Source: Verrucomicrobiota bacterium
GTDB lineage: Bacteria; Verrucomicrobiota; Verrucomicrobiia; Opitutales; Opitutaceae
Length of the DNA stretch: 64,000 nucleotides
Direction of reading: 5' to 3'
Assembly (NCBI GenBank): GCA_026398135.1
Contig: JAPLTN010000052.1
Span: forward strand, 27,604-91,603
Positions 33,241 to 41,418 of the stretch are shown in pieces. Position 1 is the first letter of the stretch. Every line of letters begins with the position of its first letter. The position numbers were made by a program, and so were the translations under genes. The notes under the pieces are model-generated. The model searched no databases. It saw only the letters and a program-made list of their open reading frames with translations, and was not told the DNA's origin.

Positions 33241-34151
33241 CGGCGGGCGCTTTCGCGGCGGCGGAAGAAACGCACGAGGGCGTCGAGCCGGTTTTGGTCG
33301 GTGCCGAAGGCCTGGCGGCCGAAGGGATCGGGGAACCAGGCGGCGAGGGAGGCGTCGCGGGCCTCGCGCCAGCGGGCGTGGGCGGTGCGTTCGGCTTCAC
33401 CCCGGCCAAGGGTGACGAGCTGGTTGGTCAGCGGGTCGTAGGCGGAGAGCGGGCGCTTGGTTTCGGGGAAGTCGCGGTCCCACGGGTCGTCCACGCGCAG
33501 GCCGAGCAAGGTGCAGCGTTGGGCGAAGGCGACCCAGCCCTCGGGGACGGGGCGGGCGGGGTGATCGGAGAGCCAGACCACGATGCTGTGGCGGGGGACG
33601 AGGGCGGAGAGCGAGGAAAGGGGGATGGGGATCACACCGGCTTCGGTCGGCGGCGGCGGGGGCGCGCCGAAAAGCTGGGCGGCGAGGTGGTGGATGGGGC
33701 CGCGACCATGCACCGGCGGGAAGAAGACCGGGCCCTCGGGGCGGAGGTGGGCGAGGCCGACCCGGTCGCGATTGACCGAGCCGAGCAGGAGAAGCAGGCC
33801 GGCCAATTCGAGCAGGGCTTCTCGGCGGGTGACCGCGCCGGAGCCGAATTGAAGGGAGGGGGAGTCCTCGAAAACGAGCAGGACGGTGACTTCGCGTTCC
33901 TCGACGAATTTTTTGCGGTAGGGTTCGCCGAGGCGGGCGGTGACGTTCCAATCGATGTCGCGCACGTCGTCGCCGTAGGCGTAGCGCACGACCTGATCGA
34001 ACTCCATGCCGCGACCGCGGAAGACGGAGCGGTAGCCGCCGCCGAGGGAGGTTTCGACGGCGTGGCGCAGGCGCCATTCCAAACGCCGCAAGGCCGCGAG
34101 AGGTGCGGAGCTGGCGGGGGGTGGGGCGACGGTTGCAGGCGAGTTTTTCAA
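33237..34151 (-). CDS. DUF58 domain protein
   Basis: The 304-aa cytosolic protein always accompanies MoxR ATPases. The hallmark GGYRSVFRGRGMEFDQVVRYAYGDDVRDIDWNVTAR block is visible as GGGYRSVFRGRGMEFDQ and DDVRDIDWNVTARLG near residues 40-75. VLLVFEDSPSLQFGSG provides the VWA-like beginning of the C-terminal half. The start appears to be TTG, with no in-frame ATG in the usual N-terminal region. It lies between moxR (49-nt gap) and batA (4-nt overlap). Confidence 0.93.
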   Translation of the reverse strand: MKNSPATVAPPPASSAPLAALRRLEWRLRHAVETSLGGGYRSVFRGRGMEFDQVVRYAYGDDVRDIDWNVTARLGEPYRKKFVEEREVTVLLVFEDSPSLQFGSGAVTRREALLELAGLLLLLGSVNRDRVGLAHLRPEGPVFFPPVHGRGPIHHLAAQLFGAPPPPPTEAGVIPIPLSSLSALVPRHSIVVWLSDHPARPVPEGWVAFAQRCTLLGLRVDDPWDRDFPETKRPLSAYDPLTNQLVTLGRGEAERTAHARWREARDASLAAWFPDPFGRQAFGTDQNRLDALVRFFRRRESARR

Positions 34152-34200
34152 TGCGAGACGACGGGCGCTTGCGGGAAACGGGACGCGGTGGCGCGGCCTA

Positions 34201-35175
34201 TCAGGTGGTGGAGGCGGACGGCATGGGCGTCTGGGCCAGGACTTGGGCGACGATGCTGTCGGCGCTGAGGTTTTCGGCCTCGGCTTCGTAGGTCAGGCCG
34301 ATGCGGTGGCGGAGCACGTCGGGGGCGAGTTCCTGCACCAGGACGGGGGCGACGAAGTCCTGGCCGCGCAGCCAGGCGAGGGCCTTGGCGGCTTGGTAAA
34401 GGGCGAGCGAGGCGCGGGGCGATGCGCCGTAGGAGACGTGGCGGGCCTTGCCGCCGGGGATGGGTTTGGCGAGGTCGCGGGTGGCGCGGACGATGGCGAT
34501 GATGTAGGCCTGCACGGCGGGGGCGACGTGCACGGCGTCCACGGCGGCGCGCAGCCCGAGCAGTTCTTCGCCGCTGGAAACGGGCACGAGGGCGGGGGAC
34601 TTGGTGACCTGGCCCCAGCGCGACATGACGGCGGTCTCGTCGGCGAGGGTGGGGTAGTCCACGAGGAGTTTGAACAGGAAGCGGTCGGTCTGGGCCTCGG
34701 GGAGCGGGTAGGTGCCTTCCTGCTCGACCGGATTTTGGGTGGCCATGACGAAAAACGGCTTGGGCAGGGGGTGGGTCTGGCCGCCGAGGGTGACCTGGCG
34801 TTCCTGCATGGCTTCGAGCAGGGCGGATTGGACCTTGGCGGGGGCGCGGTTGATTTCGTCGGCGAGGACGAGGTTGGCGAAAATGGGTCCGCGATGGGGG
34901 GCGAAGGCGGCGTCCTTGGGCGAGAAAATCATGGTGCCGACGACGTCGCTGGGGAGCAGGTCGGGGGTGAACTGGATGCGTTCACATTGCACGCCGAGGG
35001 CGGTGCCCAGGGATTTGACCAGGAGGGTTTTAGCCAGGCCGGGCATGCCCTCCAGCAGGACGTGGCCGTTGGCCAGCAAGGCGAGCAGCAGGCGTTCAAT
35101 AACATCGTGCTGGCCGATGACGGCCTTGGCGATTTCTGCACGGATTTTTTCAGACCAAACGGGACCGGTAAGCAT
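34201..35175 (-). CDS. MoxR-family AAA+ ATPase
   Basis: The 324-aa AAA+ chaperone-like ATPase is thought to mature or activate the VWA proteins encoded downstream. Walker A is in EGMPGLAKTLLVKSLG near 43-58. Walker B with the sensor region is VLADEINRAPAKVQSALLEA, and ATQNPVEQEGTYPLPEAQTDRF is the MoxR signature. The C-terminal lid (SYGASPRASLALYQAAKALA) is also typical. It is the first gene of the moxR-DUF58-batA-batB/C-batD/E unit and is divergent from the release-factor-like gene. Confidence 0.96.
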   Translation of the reverse strand: MLTGPVWSEKIRAEIAKAVIGQHDVIERLLLALLANGHVLLEGMPGLAKTLLVKSLGTALGVQCERIQFTPDLLPSDVVGTMIFSPKDAAFAPHRGPIFANLVLADEINRAPAKVQSALLEAMQERQVTLGGQTHPLPKPFFVMATQNPVEQEGTYPLPEAQTDRFLFKLLVDYPTLADETAVMSRWGQVTKSPALVPVSSGEELLGLRAAVDAVHVAPAVQAYIIAIVRATRDLAKPIPGGKARHVSYGASPRASLALYQAAKALAWLRGQDFVAPVLVQELAPDVLRHRIGLTYEAEAENLSADSIVAQVLAQTPMPSASTT

Positions 35176-35255
35176 GAGGACGTGGGTGGAGGAAGTTTTT
35201 TGGGACTCGCGTGGAAGGCGAGGGTTGCATTTTTAGGGACGTAAAGAGTCGAACA

Positions 35256-35639
35256 ATGGATTTACCACTTCAAATCAAGGCTCGGCTCGACGCGTTGGGC
35301 GTTTTGGAGAGCGATGTGGAGGAGGTGTTTATTCGTGGTTCGGGTGCGGGTGGGCAAAAGATTAACAAGACGGCTTCTACGGTGGTGCTGCGGCACAAGC
35401 CGAGCGCCACCGATGTGCGCTGTCAGCAGGAACGCAGCCAAGCCGTGAATCGTCTGCGCGCCTGGGAACTTTTTTGTGAAAAACTGGAAACGCGTCTGCG
35501 CGCGGCCGAGGCGGAACGGATGGCGGAGCGGGCCAAGGCGCGACGGGTGAACCGGAAGCGGAGCGCGCGGCAAAAGGCTTTGTTGGTGGCGGAGAAACGG
35601 CGGCGGGCGGAGACCAAGGCGGGGCGGCGGGATCCGTAG
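35256..35639 (+). CDS. peptide chain release factor-like protein (GGQ domain only)
   Basis: The 127-aa protein contains only the RF-1 catalytic domain. The peptidyl-tRNA hydrolysis motif GSGAGGQKINKTAS is at about residues 29-42, followed by a long basic tail (KARRVNRKRSARQKALLVAEKRRRAETK). Codon-recognition domains of RF1/RF2 are absent, so it is probably a ribosome-rescue or accessory hydrolase of the ArfB/YaeJ or mitochondrial C12orf65 kind. The ATG at 35256 was chosen; a longer frame from 35211 lacks support. Confidence 0.88.
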   Translation: MDLPLQIKARLDALGVLESDVEEVFIRGSGAGGQKINKTASTVVLRHKPSATDVRCQQERSQAVNRLRAWELFCEKLETRLRAAEAERMAERAKARRVNRKRSARQKALLVAEKRRRAETKAGRRDP

Positions 35640-35838
35640 TCTGGGCGACGGGATCTGGCGGAGGCGGAAGACGGAATCGGAAGGGGTAAACCGCTAATGC
35701 AGCGGCTCAATGAGCGCTGCCGGGGAGAGAGGTTTCGCGTTGCGAAACAGGGGTGTCGATGGGTCGGCCAATGGCCTCAGGGGGCGGGAGCGGACCGGGG
35801 GAGGGCGAGATGCGTGCGGCCCCCGGTCCGGGGCGGAC

Positions 35839-36288
35839 TCAGGCGAGCTTGGACTGGATGAGTTTGCTGGCGGCGCCGAAGTCGATGAGGCCGGCTTCGG
35901 GGCTTTGCTTCAGGGCGGCGACGACTTTGCCCATTTCTTTTTTGGTGGTGGCTCCGGTGGCGGCGATGGCGGCATCGACCAGGGCGGCGACCTTGGCTGC
36001 GTCGAGGCCGGCGGGCAGGTATTTTTCGAGGATGGCGATTTCGGCGACGTTGGTGGCGACGAGGTCGGCGCGGCCGCCTTTGGTAAACTCGGCGTTGGCG
36101 TCCTGGAGGTTTTTCACCGCTTTGCGCAGGGTGGTGAGGACAAGGGCGTCGTCGATGGGTTTGGCCAGATCCATGGAGGCGCGTTGCACAGCGGCGTCAG
36201 CGGTTCGCAGGCTGGTGGCGCGGGCGGAGTCTTTGGCTTTCATGGCGACGATGATGTCGGCGCGCAGGGTCTCGTAGATCGTGGGCAT
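35839..36288 (-). CDS. yqeY: GatB/YqeY domain protein
   Basis: The 149-aa protein is a stand-alone YqeY, related to the tRNA-binding tail of GatB. It shows the N-terminal YETLRADIIVAMKAKDSARATSLRTADAAVQ and the C-terminal TGATTKKEMGKVVAALKQSPEAGLIDFGAASKLI. It may act on tRNA or ribosomes, but its role is not established. A 200-nt spacer downstream contains an 11-bp hairpin at 35791-35830 without a T-tract. It lies at the end of a minus-strand run that starts with ftsK. Confidence 0.92.
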   Translation of the reverse strand: MPTIYETLRADIIVAMKAKDSARATSLRTADAAVQRASMDLAKPIDDALVLTTLRKAVKNLQDANAEFTKGGRADLVATNVAEIAILEKYLPAGLDAAKVAALVDAAIAATGATTKKEMGKVVAALKQSPEAGLIDFGAASKLIQSKLA

Positions 36289-36312
36289 GGGAGGGGCAGG
36301 CTGCGCGGCGGG

Positions 36313-36537
36313 TCAGCGGGTGTCGATGGTGGAAGCGGGTGGCAGCGGGCGGTCGTGACCGAGGGCGAATTCGCTGAAGTCGTTTACGATGTCGGCGTAG
36401 GGGCGGTCCTGTTTGTAGATTTGCAGGATGCGGCCGTGTTCGGCGTCGGAAGTGGGGAATATCCGCGGGGCTTCGCCGGGCAGGAAAATGCCGGTGTAGG
36501 CGCGGTGGCGGTCGGTGAGGCGGCGGATGACGAGCAC
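36313..36537 (-). CDS. small hypothetical protein, 74 aa
   Basis: It is not recognised. The frame starts at GTG and encodes a basic/acidic mixed protein (VIRRLTDRHRAYTGIFLPGE, then ILQIYKQDRPYADIVNDFSE) with no signal or membrane segment. Composition and the absence of a longer overlapping frame support coding. It lies 24 nt upstream of yqeY and 74 nt downstream of the oxygenase gene, so it is probably co-transcribed. Confidence 0.55.
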   Translation of the reverse strand: MLVIRRLTDRHRAYTGIFLPGEAPRIFPTSDAEHGRILQIYKQDRPYADIVNDFSEFALGHDRPLPPASTIDTR

Positions 36538-36611
36538 GGTTTGTCAGGGTGCACGGGGACGCGGGAAAAGCGAACGAGCGAATGCGCCACGGCCGCGCTA
36601 TGGGCGGCGGG

Positions 36612-37244
36612 TTAGCTCCAGGAATAATTAAAGCTTACGCTGATGCGCTCCTCGGCGGAGCGGTTTTGGGCGACTTCGTGGCGCAGCCAGCTCTCGAAGA
36701 GGATGACGTTGCCGGCCTCGGCGGGGTAGGTGGTGTAGAGGCGGTTGGAGGCGTCGGCGTTGGGTAGCTTGGGCGGGGCGGCCATGAGGGAGGCGAGACG
36801 CGGATCCTCGAATTTCAGGCCGGGGCAGCCGGCGGGGGTGGCCACATAGTAGGTGCCGCTGATGAAGCTGTTGGGGTGCAGGTGCATCGAGTGGCTGGCG
36901 GTCTCGGGCATGATGTTGACCCAGCAATCGGTCATACGGATCTCGCGGTTGCGCAGGTCCATGTCGAGGGACTTGGCGAAGGTGCGAACGTGGCGTTGGA
37001 TTTTTTTCTCCAGCTCGGCGAAGGTGCTGGAGAACTGGTGGAGGGTATTCATCGAGGCATAGCTGGTGTAGCCGCCGGGGTAGTTTTTCTTGGACCAGGC
37101 GCGGCCTTCGGCGTCGAAGTCGCGCAGTTGGCGGCATTCGTGGGCGAGCTCGGTATTGAAGCGAGTGAGCGCGGCGGCTTGGAGCGGGGCGCAGTAGATA
37201 CGGGTCGGGAACCAGGTGCGGATGGGCGAGGTGGTGGCGGGCAT
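36612..37244 (-). CDS. 2OG-Fe(II) oxygenase-like protein (TIGR02466 family)
   Basis: The 210-aa protein resembles the TIGR02466 group of predicted 2-oxoglutarate/Fe(II) dioxygenases. It begins with FPTRIYCAPLQ and has the metal-site stretch SHSMHLHPNSFISGTYYV (HxHxN with the following GTYYV strand). It ends EAGNVILFESWLRHEVAQN with a second His and an Arg-rich RISVSFNYS strand, the expected double-stranded beta-helix end. The substrate is unknown. It follows ftsK across a heptamer-repeat spacer. Confidence 0.8.
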   Translation of the reverse strand: MPATTSPIRTWFPTRIYCAPLQAAALTRFNTELAHECRQLRDFDAEGRAWSKKNYPGGYTSYASMNTLHQFSSTFAELEKKIQRHVRTFAKSLDMDLRNREIRMTDCWVNIMPETASHSMHLHPNSFISGTYYVATPAGCPGLKFEDPRLASLMAAPPKLPNADASNRLYTTYPAEAGNVILFESWLRHEVAQNRSAEERISVSFNYSWS

Positions 37245-37245
37245 A

Positions 37246-37273
37246 GGAGCGAGGAGCGGGGAGCGTGGAGCGG
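37246..37273. repeat. heptanucleotide repeat upstream of the oxygenase gene
   Basis: Four 7-nt units (GGAGCGA, GGAGCGG, GGAGCGT, GGAGCGG) begin right after the oxygenase start codon region, in the 65-nt spacer to ftsK. A 19-nt stretch (37246-37264) is identical to one inside the P-ATPase gene at 49573-49591. Confidence 0.85.
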
Positions 37274-37309
37274 AGAGTGCAGACAGAATGAAGAAGGAGT
37301 GGGGCGGGT

Positions 37310-39043
37310 TTAGTCGAGGTGGAGGTCGCCGGGCTGGACGTAGATTTCGCGGGGGTTGTTGCCGACTTGGGGGCCGATGAAGCGGCGTTTTTCCATTTCG
37401 TCGATCAGGCTGGCGGCGCGGTTGTAACCAATGCGCAGGCGGCGTGGCAGGGAGCTGGTGCTGGCCCGGCCGTGGGAGGCGATGATCTCCAGCGCCTCCT
37501 TGATCATGGGGTCGAGGCCGGCGTGGGTCTCGCTGTCGCCGAGCACATCCTCACCGCCGCCGGGGGCATCCTCGGGTCGAAGTTCGACGCGGTAGCGGGG
37601 CTGGAGCTGGGCTTTTAATGAGGCGACGATTTGCTCGACCTCGGCGTCGTCCACGAAGGGGGCCTGGAGACGTTGCAGGCGGCCAAGGCCGGGCGGGCTG
37701 TAAAGCATGTCGCCGCGACCTTGGAGGGCCTCGGCGCCTTTGCCGTCGAGGATGGTGCGGCTGTCGATTTGCGAGGAGACTTGGAAGGCGACGCGGGTGG
37801 GAAAGTTGGCCTTGATGACGCCGGTGATGACGTTCACCGAAGGGCGCTGGGTGGCGAGAATGGTGTGGATGCCGACGGCGCGGGCCATCTGGGCGAGGCG
37901 GGCGATGGGCGTCTCGACCTCGGTGGCGGCGGTCATCATGAGGTCGGCGAGTTCGTCGATGATGAGCACGATGAAGGGCAGGGGCGGGAAGCCCTCGGCG
38001 GCGGCCTTGGCGTTGTAACCGGCGAGGTTGCGCACGTTTTTCTCGGAGAGGACCTGATAGCGGCGCTCCATCTCGCGGACCAGCCACTTGAGGGCCTGGC
38101 AGGCTTGTTTGGGGTCGGTGACGACCGGGTGGATGAGGTGGGGCAGGTCGCGGTAGATGGCGAATTCGACGATCTTGGGGTCGATGAGAACGAGTTCCAG
38201 CTGGTCGGGGCGGAAGCGGTAAAGCAGCGAAAGGATGATGTTGCTGATGCAGACGGACTTTCCCGAGCCGGTCGCGCCGGCGATGAGGGCATGGGGGGCT
38301 TTGGCGAGGTCGCAGATGACGTGGCGGCCGGTGATGTCCACCCCGAGAATGATCGGCAGTTCGGCGGTGGAATCGCGCCAGGCGGGGGACTCGAAGGCGG
38401 CGCGCAGGGCAAGGGGAACGGAGTGGCGGTTGGGCGTCTCGACGCCCACGAAACTCTCGCCCGGAATGGGAGCCTGGATACGCACGGCGTTGGCGGAGAG
38501 CGCGAGGGCGAGGTTTTTTTCCAGCGCGGCGATGGCTTCGACGCGCACGCCGAAGCCGGGTTTGACGCGGAACTGGGTGACGCGCGGGCCGACGATGGAA
38601 TCGTAAACGAAGGCATCGACGGCGAAGCTATCGAGGGTGTTTTGGAGAATGTGTTTGTTGGCCGCGACCTCCTCGGGCGGGACGAGCTGTTTTTCGTCGG
38701 CGGAGGCGGGGCGGAGCAAGTCGAGCGAAGGTAGCTGGTAACCGGCGAGATCGTCGGTTGTGAAGGGAGTTGGGAGCGGGGAGCTGGGGGTGGGGAGATC
38801 GGCGGGGGGCTCGGAGCCGATGGCGGCGATGTCGGCCTGGCGGGCGCGGGCGTTTTGGCGGAGGGATTCGAGGTGGTCCAGGGCGTCTTCGATGCGGTCG
38901 CGGTGACGGGCCTGCAACGTGGTGCGTTCCTCGCGGCGGGCGGCCAGTTCCTCGTGCCAGAGCGCGAGCAGCCGGTGATCCTCGGCGAGCTCGGCGTCGA
39001 GGGAGTCGGGGTTGGAAAACGTGGTGGGTGCGGAAGCCGACAT
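37310..39043 (-). CDS. ftsK: DNA translocase FtsK-like, without membrane domain
   Basis: The 577-aa FtsK/SpoIIIE-family motor has Walker A in GATGSGKSV at about 257, VLIDPKIVEFAIYRDLPHL, the Walker B region FIVLIIDELADLMMTA, and RPSVNVITGVIKANFPTR. The C-terminal winged-helix gamma domain reads IIASHGRASTSSLPRRLRIG and ends EKRRFIGPQ. The N-terminal four-helix membrane domain is missing. Instead there is a coiled-coil-like charged region (AELAEDHRLLALWHEELAARR) and a Pro/Thr/Ser linker made by a heptamer-repeat array. It may be a cytosolic translocase or a second FtsK. The start is taken as the ATG at 39043. Confidence 0.88.
   Translation of the reverse strand: MSASAPTTFSNPDSLDAELAEDHRLLALWHEELAARREERTTLQARHRDRIEDALDHLESLRQNARARQADIAAIGSEPPADLPTPSSPLPTPFTTDDLAGYQLPSLDLLRPASADEKQLVPPEEVAANKHILQNTLDSFAVDAFVYDSIVGPRVTQFRVKPGFGVRVEAIAALEKNLALALSANAVRIQAPIPGESFVGVETPNRHSVPLALRAAFESPAWRDSTAELPIILGVDITGRHVICDLAKAPHALIAGATGSGKSVCISNIILSLLYRFRPDQLELVLIDPKIVEFAIYRDLPHLIHPVVTDPKQACQALKWLVREMERRYQVLSEKNVRNLAGYNAKAAAEGFPPLPFIVLIIDELADLMMTAATEVETPIARLAQMARAVGIHTILATQRPSVNVITGVIKANFPTRVAFQVSSQIDSRTILDGKGAEALQGRGDMLYSPPGLGRLQRLQAPFVDDAEVEQIVASLKAQLQPRYRVELRPEDAPGGGEDVLGDSETHAGLDPMIKEALEIIASHGRASTSSLPRRLRIGYNRAASLIDEMEKRRFIGPQVGNNPREIYVQPGDLHLD
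38766..38800. repeat. heptanucleotide repeat array inside ftsK
   Basis: Five 7-nt units (GGAGTTG, GGAGCGG, GGAGCTG, GGGGTGG, GGAGATC on the plus strand) lie in the linker-coding part of ftsK. Because 3 units of 7 nt equal 7 codons, the peptide shows a 7-residue period, LPTPSSP then LPTPFTT. Confidence 0.8.
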
Positions 39044-39121
39044 GGAGCGAGGGAACAACAAAGGGCGGAGCGAGGGGAAAGATAAAGAAATGTCGAAAAA
39101 AGACTTGTGGGGGAGGGCTTC

Positions 39122-39139
39122 GTGGCCAAGGTTGGCCAC
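39122..39139 (+). promoter_or_regulatory. candidate operator palindrome of the TA pair
   Basis: GTGGCCAAGGTTGGCCAC is a perfect 8-bp inverted repeat with a 2-nt centre, ending directly at the ATG (39140) of the antitoxin gene. Antitoxins of this class usually repress their own promoter through such palindromes. Here it also covers the ribosome-binding region. Confidence 0.6.
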
Positions 39140-39469
39140 ATGAAATCGAAGAAGGTGATAGCACCCCTTTTGAAGGCGAGGGAAGCGGCGGGTAAGGATA
39201 CGCTGGAGGAGACCTCGACGGCTCCGCGCGAGCGCGCTAGCGTGAGTGTGCGCGAAGCGAAAGATCAGTTGTCGGCGCTTTTGCAGCGGGTCGCAGAGGG
39301 CGAGGAAATCGTGGTGACAAGCGACGGCCAGCCTAAGGCGATGCTGGTGAAATTCCGCCCGATCATGGGCGGTAAACCGTGGCGTCCCTTGGGCGCCTTC
39401 CTGAGCGACCAGCCGATGGGGCCGGACTCGACGGAGGCGGTCCGGGCGGAGCGCGATTCGCGTTACTAA
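39140..39469 (+). CDS. Phd/YefM-type antitoxin
   Basis: The 109-aa protein has an N-terminal basic helix and linker (MKSKKVIAPLLKAREAAGK), then the Phd/YefM core RASVSVREAKDQLSALLQRVAEGEEIVVTSDGQPKAMLV. A toxin-binding tail ends MGPDSTEAVRAERDSRY. It is paired with a PIN toxin 20 nt downstream. The start at ATG 39140 was preferred over GTG 39107 because a palindromic operator lies between the two. It is divergent from ftsK and probably autoregulated. Confidence 0.85.
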   Translation: MKSKKVIAPLLKAREAAGKDTLEETSTAPRERASVSVREAKDQLSALLQRVAEGEEIVVTSDGQPKAMLVKFRPIMGGKPWRPLGAFLSDQPMGPDSTEAVRAERDSRY

Positions 39470-39489
39470 GCGGCTGAAATGACGCGCCT

Positions 39490-39909
39490 ATGTATATTGA
39501 TACCTGCGTGGCGGTGAAGCTCTACACCCGCGAACCGGACTCCGAGGCGTGTCAGCGAATCGTGAGCGGGCAACGTTTGGTTTCGTCGGAGTTACTCTAC
39601 ACGGAACTTTGGTCGGCCTTGTTGGCGAAGGAGCGCAACAAGGTAATCACTCCTGCGCTGCGGCAGCGGGTTTGGCAGCTATTTGAGGAACACCTGCTGG
39701 ATGATGTGATCGAGTTGGTGGGGTTGGATGGCCACGTGGTGCGGGAGGCTGCCGAGGTGATGGCGAAGGTGCATCCGCAGGTGCCGCTTCGCACGCTGGA
39801 TGCCATTCATCTGGCCACGTATATGGGGATCGAGGCGGGGGCCTTGTTCACCAAGGATAAACGAATGATCGAGGCGGCGCGATGCTTGGAGCTGCCGCTT
39901 GCGGATTAG
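39490..39909 (+). CDS. PIN-domain toxin (VapC type)
   Basis: The 139-aa PIN ribonuclease has MYIDTCVAVKLYTREPDSE, with the first catalytic Asp at position 4. SSELLYTELWSALLAKERN follows with the conserved Glu, and RTLDAIHLATYMGIEAGALFTKDKRM gives the later Asp residues. All catalytic acids appear present, so the toxin is probably active. It forms a toxin-antitoxin module with the Phd-type gene just upstream. The stop is followed by a two-hairpin REP-like element and glyA. Confidence 0.9.
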   Translation: MYIDTCVAVKLYTREPDSEACQRIVSGQRLVSSELLYTELWSALLAKERNKVITPALRQRVWQLFEEHLLDDVIELVGLDGHVVREAAEVMAKVHPQVPLRTLDAIHLATYMGIEAGALFTKDKRMIEAARCLELPLAD

Positions 39910-39949
39910 TCACGAGGAGGAGACGAAGCCGAGCACGCCGCCACCAGAC

Positions 39950-39990
39950 GGCTTCGGCGGGACGCCGAAGCCAGCACGCGGGACGCGTGC
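39950..39990. repeat. double-hairpin REP-like element with GGGAC loops
   Basis: GGCTTCGGC (39950-39958) pairs with GCCGAAGCC (39964-39972), and GCACGC (39974-39979) pairs with GCGTGC (39985-39990). Both hairpins carry the identical loop GGGAC. It lies between the PIN toxin and the convergent glyA and may act as a barrier or terminator. Confidence 0.8.
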
Positions 39991-40036
39991 GCTCCCCGGA
40001 CCGTCGGCAGTTCTGCTCTGCCGAGGGAGTATGCGT

Positions 40037-41308
40037 TTACAGCTTCGCGTAGGGGAGCGGGTATTTCGCGGCGAGGGTGGCGACGAGCTTCTTGGCGGTT
40101 TCCAGGGCGGCGGGCTCGCGGTCGGTGCCGATGGCCTTGAGCACGGTGTCGATGGCTTCGGCGATCACATCCATGTCGGCCTCGACCAGGCCGCGCGTGG
40201 TGACGGCGGGGGTGCCGAGGCGGATGCCCGAGGTCTGGAACGGAGAACGCGTCTCGAAGGGGACGGTGTTTTTGTTACACGTAATGTGGGCGAGATCGAG
40301 GGTCTCCTGGGCCTTTTTGCCGGTGAGCTCGGGCAGGTTATGGCGGAGATCGACGAGGAAGAGGTGGTTGTCGGTGCCGCCGGAGGCGATTTTATAGCCG
40401 CGCGCGGTGAACGCGGCGGCGAGGGCGCGGCTGTTGGCCACGACCTGCTGGGCGTAGGTCTTGAAGGACGGTTTGAGGCACTCGGCGAAACAGACCGCCT
40501 TGGCGGCGATGACGTGCATGAGCGGGCCGCCCTGGCCGCCGGGGAACATGGCGGAGTCGATGGCCTTGGCGTGGGCGGCCTTGCAGAGGATGAGACCGCC
40601 GCGCGGGCCGCGCAGGGTTTTGTGGGTGGTGGTGGTGACGAAGTCGGCGTGCGGGACGGGCGACGGGTGAACACCGGCGGCGACGAGGCCGGCGATGTGG
40701 GCGATGTCGGCGAAGAGGAAGGCGCCGACCGAGCGGGCGATCTCGCCCATGCGGGCGAAGTCGATGACGCGCGAGTAGGCGGAAGCGCCGACGGTGATCA
40801 TGGCGGGTTTTTCGCGCAGGGCGACGGCGGCGAGCTCGTCGTAGTCGATCAGGCCGGTGTCCTCGCGCACGCCGTATTGGACGAAGGTGTATTGTTTGCC
40901 GGAGAAGTTGGCCGGATTGCCGTGGGTGAGGTGGCCGCCGTGGCTGAGGTTCATGCCGAGGATCTTGGCCCCGAGGGGTAGGACGGCGGTGTAAACGGCG
41001 AAGTTGGCCTGGGAGCCGGAGTGGGGCTGGACGTTGGCGTGCTCGGCGCCGAAGAGGGTCTTGGCGCGGTCGATCGCGAGTTGTTCGACCTTGTCAACGT
41101 GTTCGCAGCCGCCGTACCAGCGTTTGCCGGGGTAACCCTCGGCGTATTTGTTGGTGAGCACGCTGCCTTGGGCCTCCATGACGGCCGGGTAGGTGAAGTT
41201 TTCGGATGCGATGAGCTCGATGTGGCTCTCCTGGCGGGCGCGTTCGGCGGCGATGAAGCCGTAGATCTCGGGATCGAGTTGCTGGAGGGTGGAGGCGTTC
41301 AGGGACAT
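40037..41308 (-). CDS. glyA: serine hydroxymethyltransferase
   Basis: The 423-aa PLP enzyme interconverts serine and glycine while charging tetrahydrofolate, the main one-carbon source. [21 protein letters not shown] and [20 protein letters not shown] begin the chain. [15 protein letters not shown] and [17 protein letters not shown] (Schiff-base Lys about residue 228) are present, with [15 protein letters not shown] near the end. The ATG at 41308 gives the normal length; the frame extends upstream without homology. It is convergent with the TA pair. Confidence 0.97.
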   Translation of the reverse strand: MSLNASTLQQLDPEIYGFIAAERARQESHIELIASENFTYPAVMEAQGSVLTNKYAEGYPGKRWYGGCEHVDKVEQLAIDRAKTLFGAEHANVQPHSGSQANFAVYTAVLPLGAKILGMNLSHGGHLTHGNPANFSGKQYTFVQYGVREDTGLIDYDELAAVALREKPAMITVGASAYSRVIDFARMGEIARSVGAFLFADIAHIAGLVAAGVHPSPVPHADFVTTTTHKTLRGPRGGLILCKAAHAKAIDSAMFPGGQGGPLMHVIAAKAVCFAECLKPSFKTYAQQVVANSRALAAAFTARGYKIASGGTDNHLFLVDLRHNLPELTGKKAQETLDLAHITCNKNTVPFETRSPFQTSGIRLGTPAVTTRGLVEADMDVIAEAIDTVLKAIGTDREPAALETAKKLVATLAAKYPLPYAKL

Positions 41309-41418
41309 GGTAAAAGGGAAGGAGTCGATGGGTCGCGGCGGGAAGGTCAAGCTGGGGGAGTGTGATAAGCGATTTACCCGGGTCCGGCACCTCACTCCGA
41401 GGGGTGTTGCCCAGGCGT

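Noticed and set aside
35791..35830. 11-bp CGGACCGGGGG hairpin downstream of yqeY as a terminator
   Set aside because: There is no T-tract on either strand and the loop is 18 nt, so it is kept only as a comment on the spacer.
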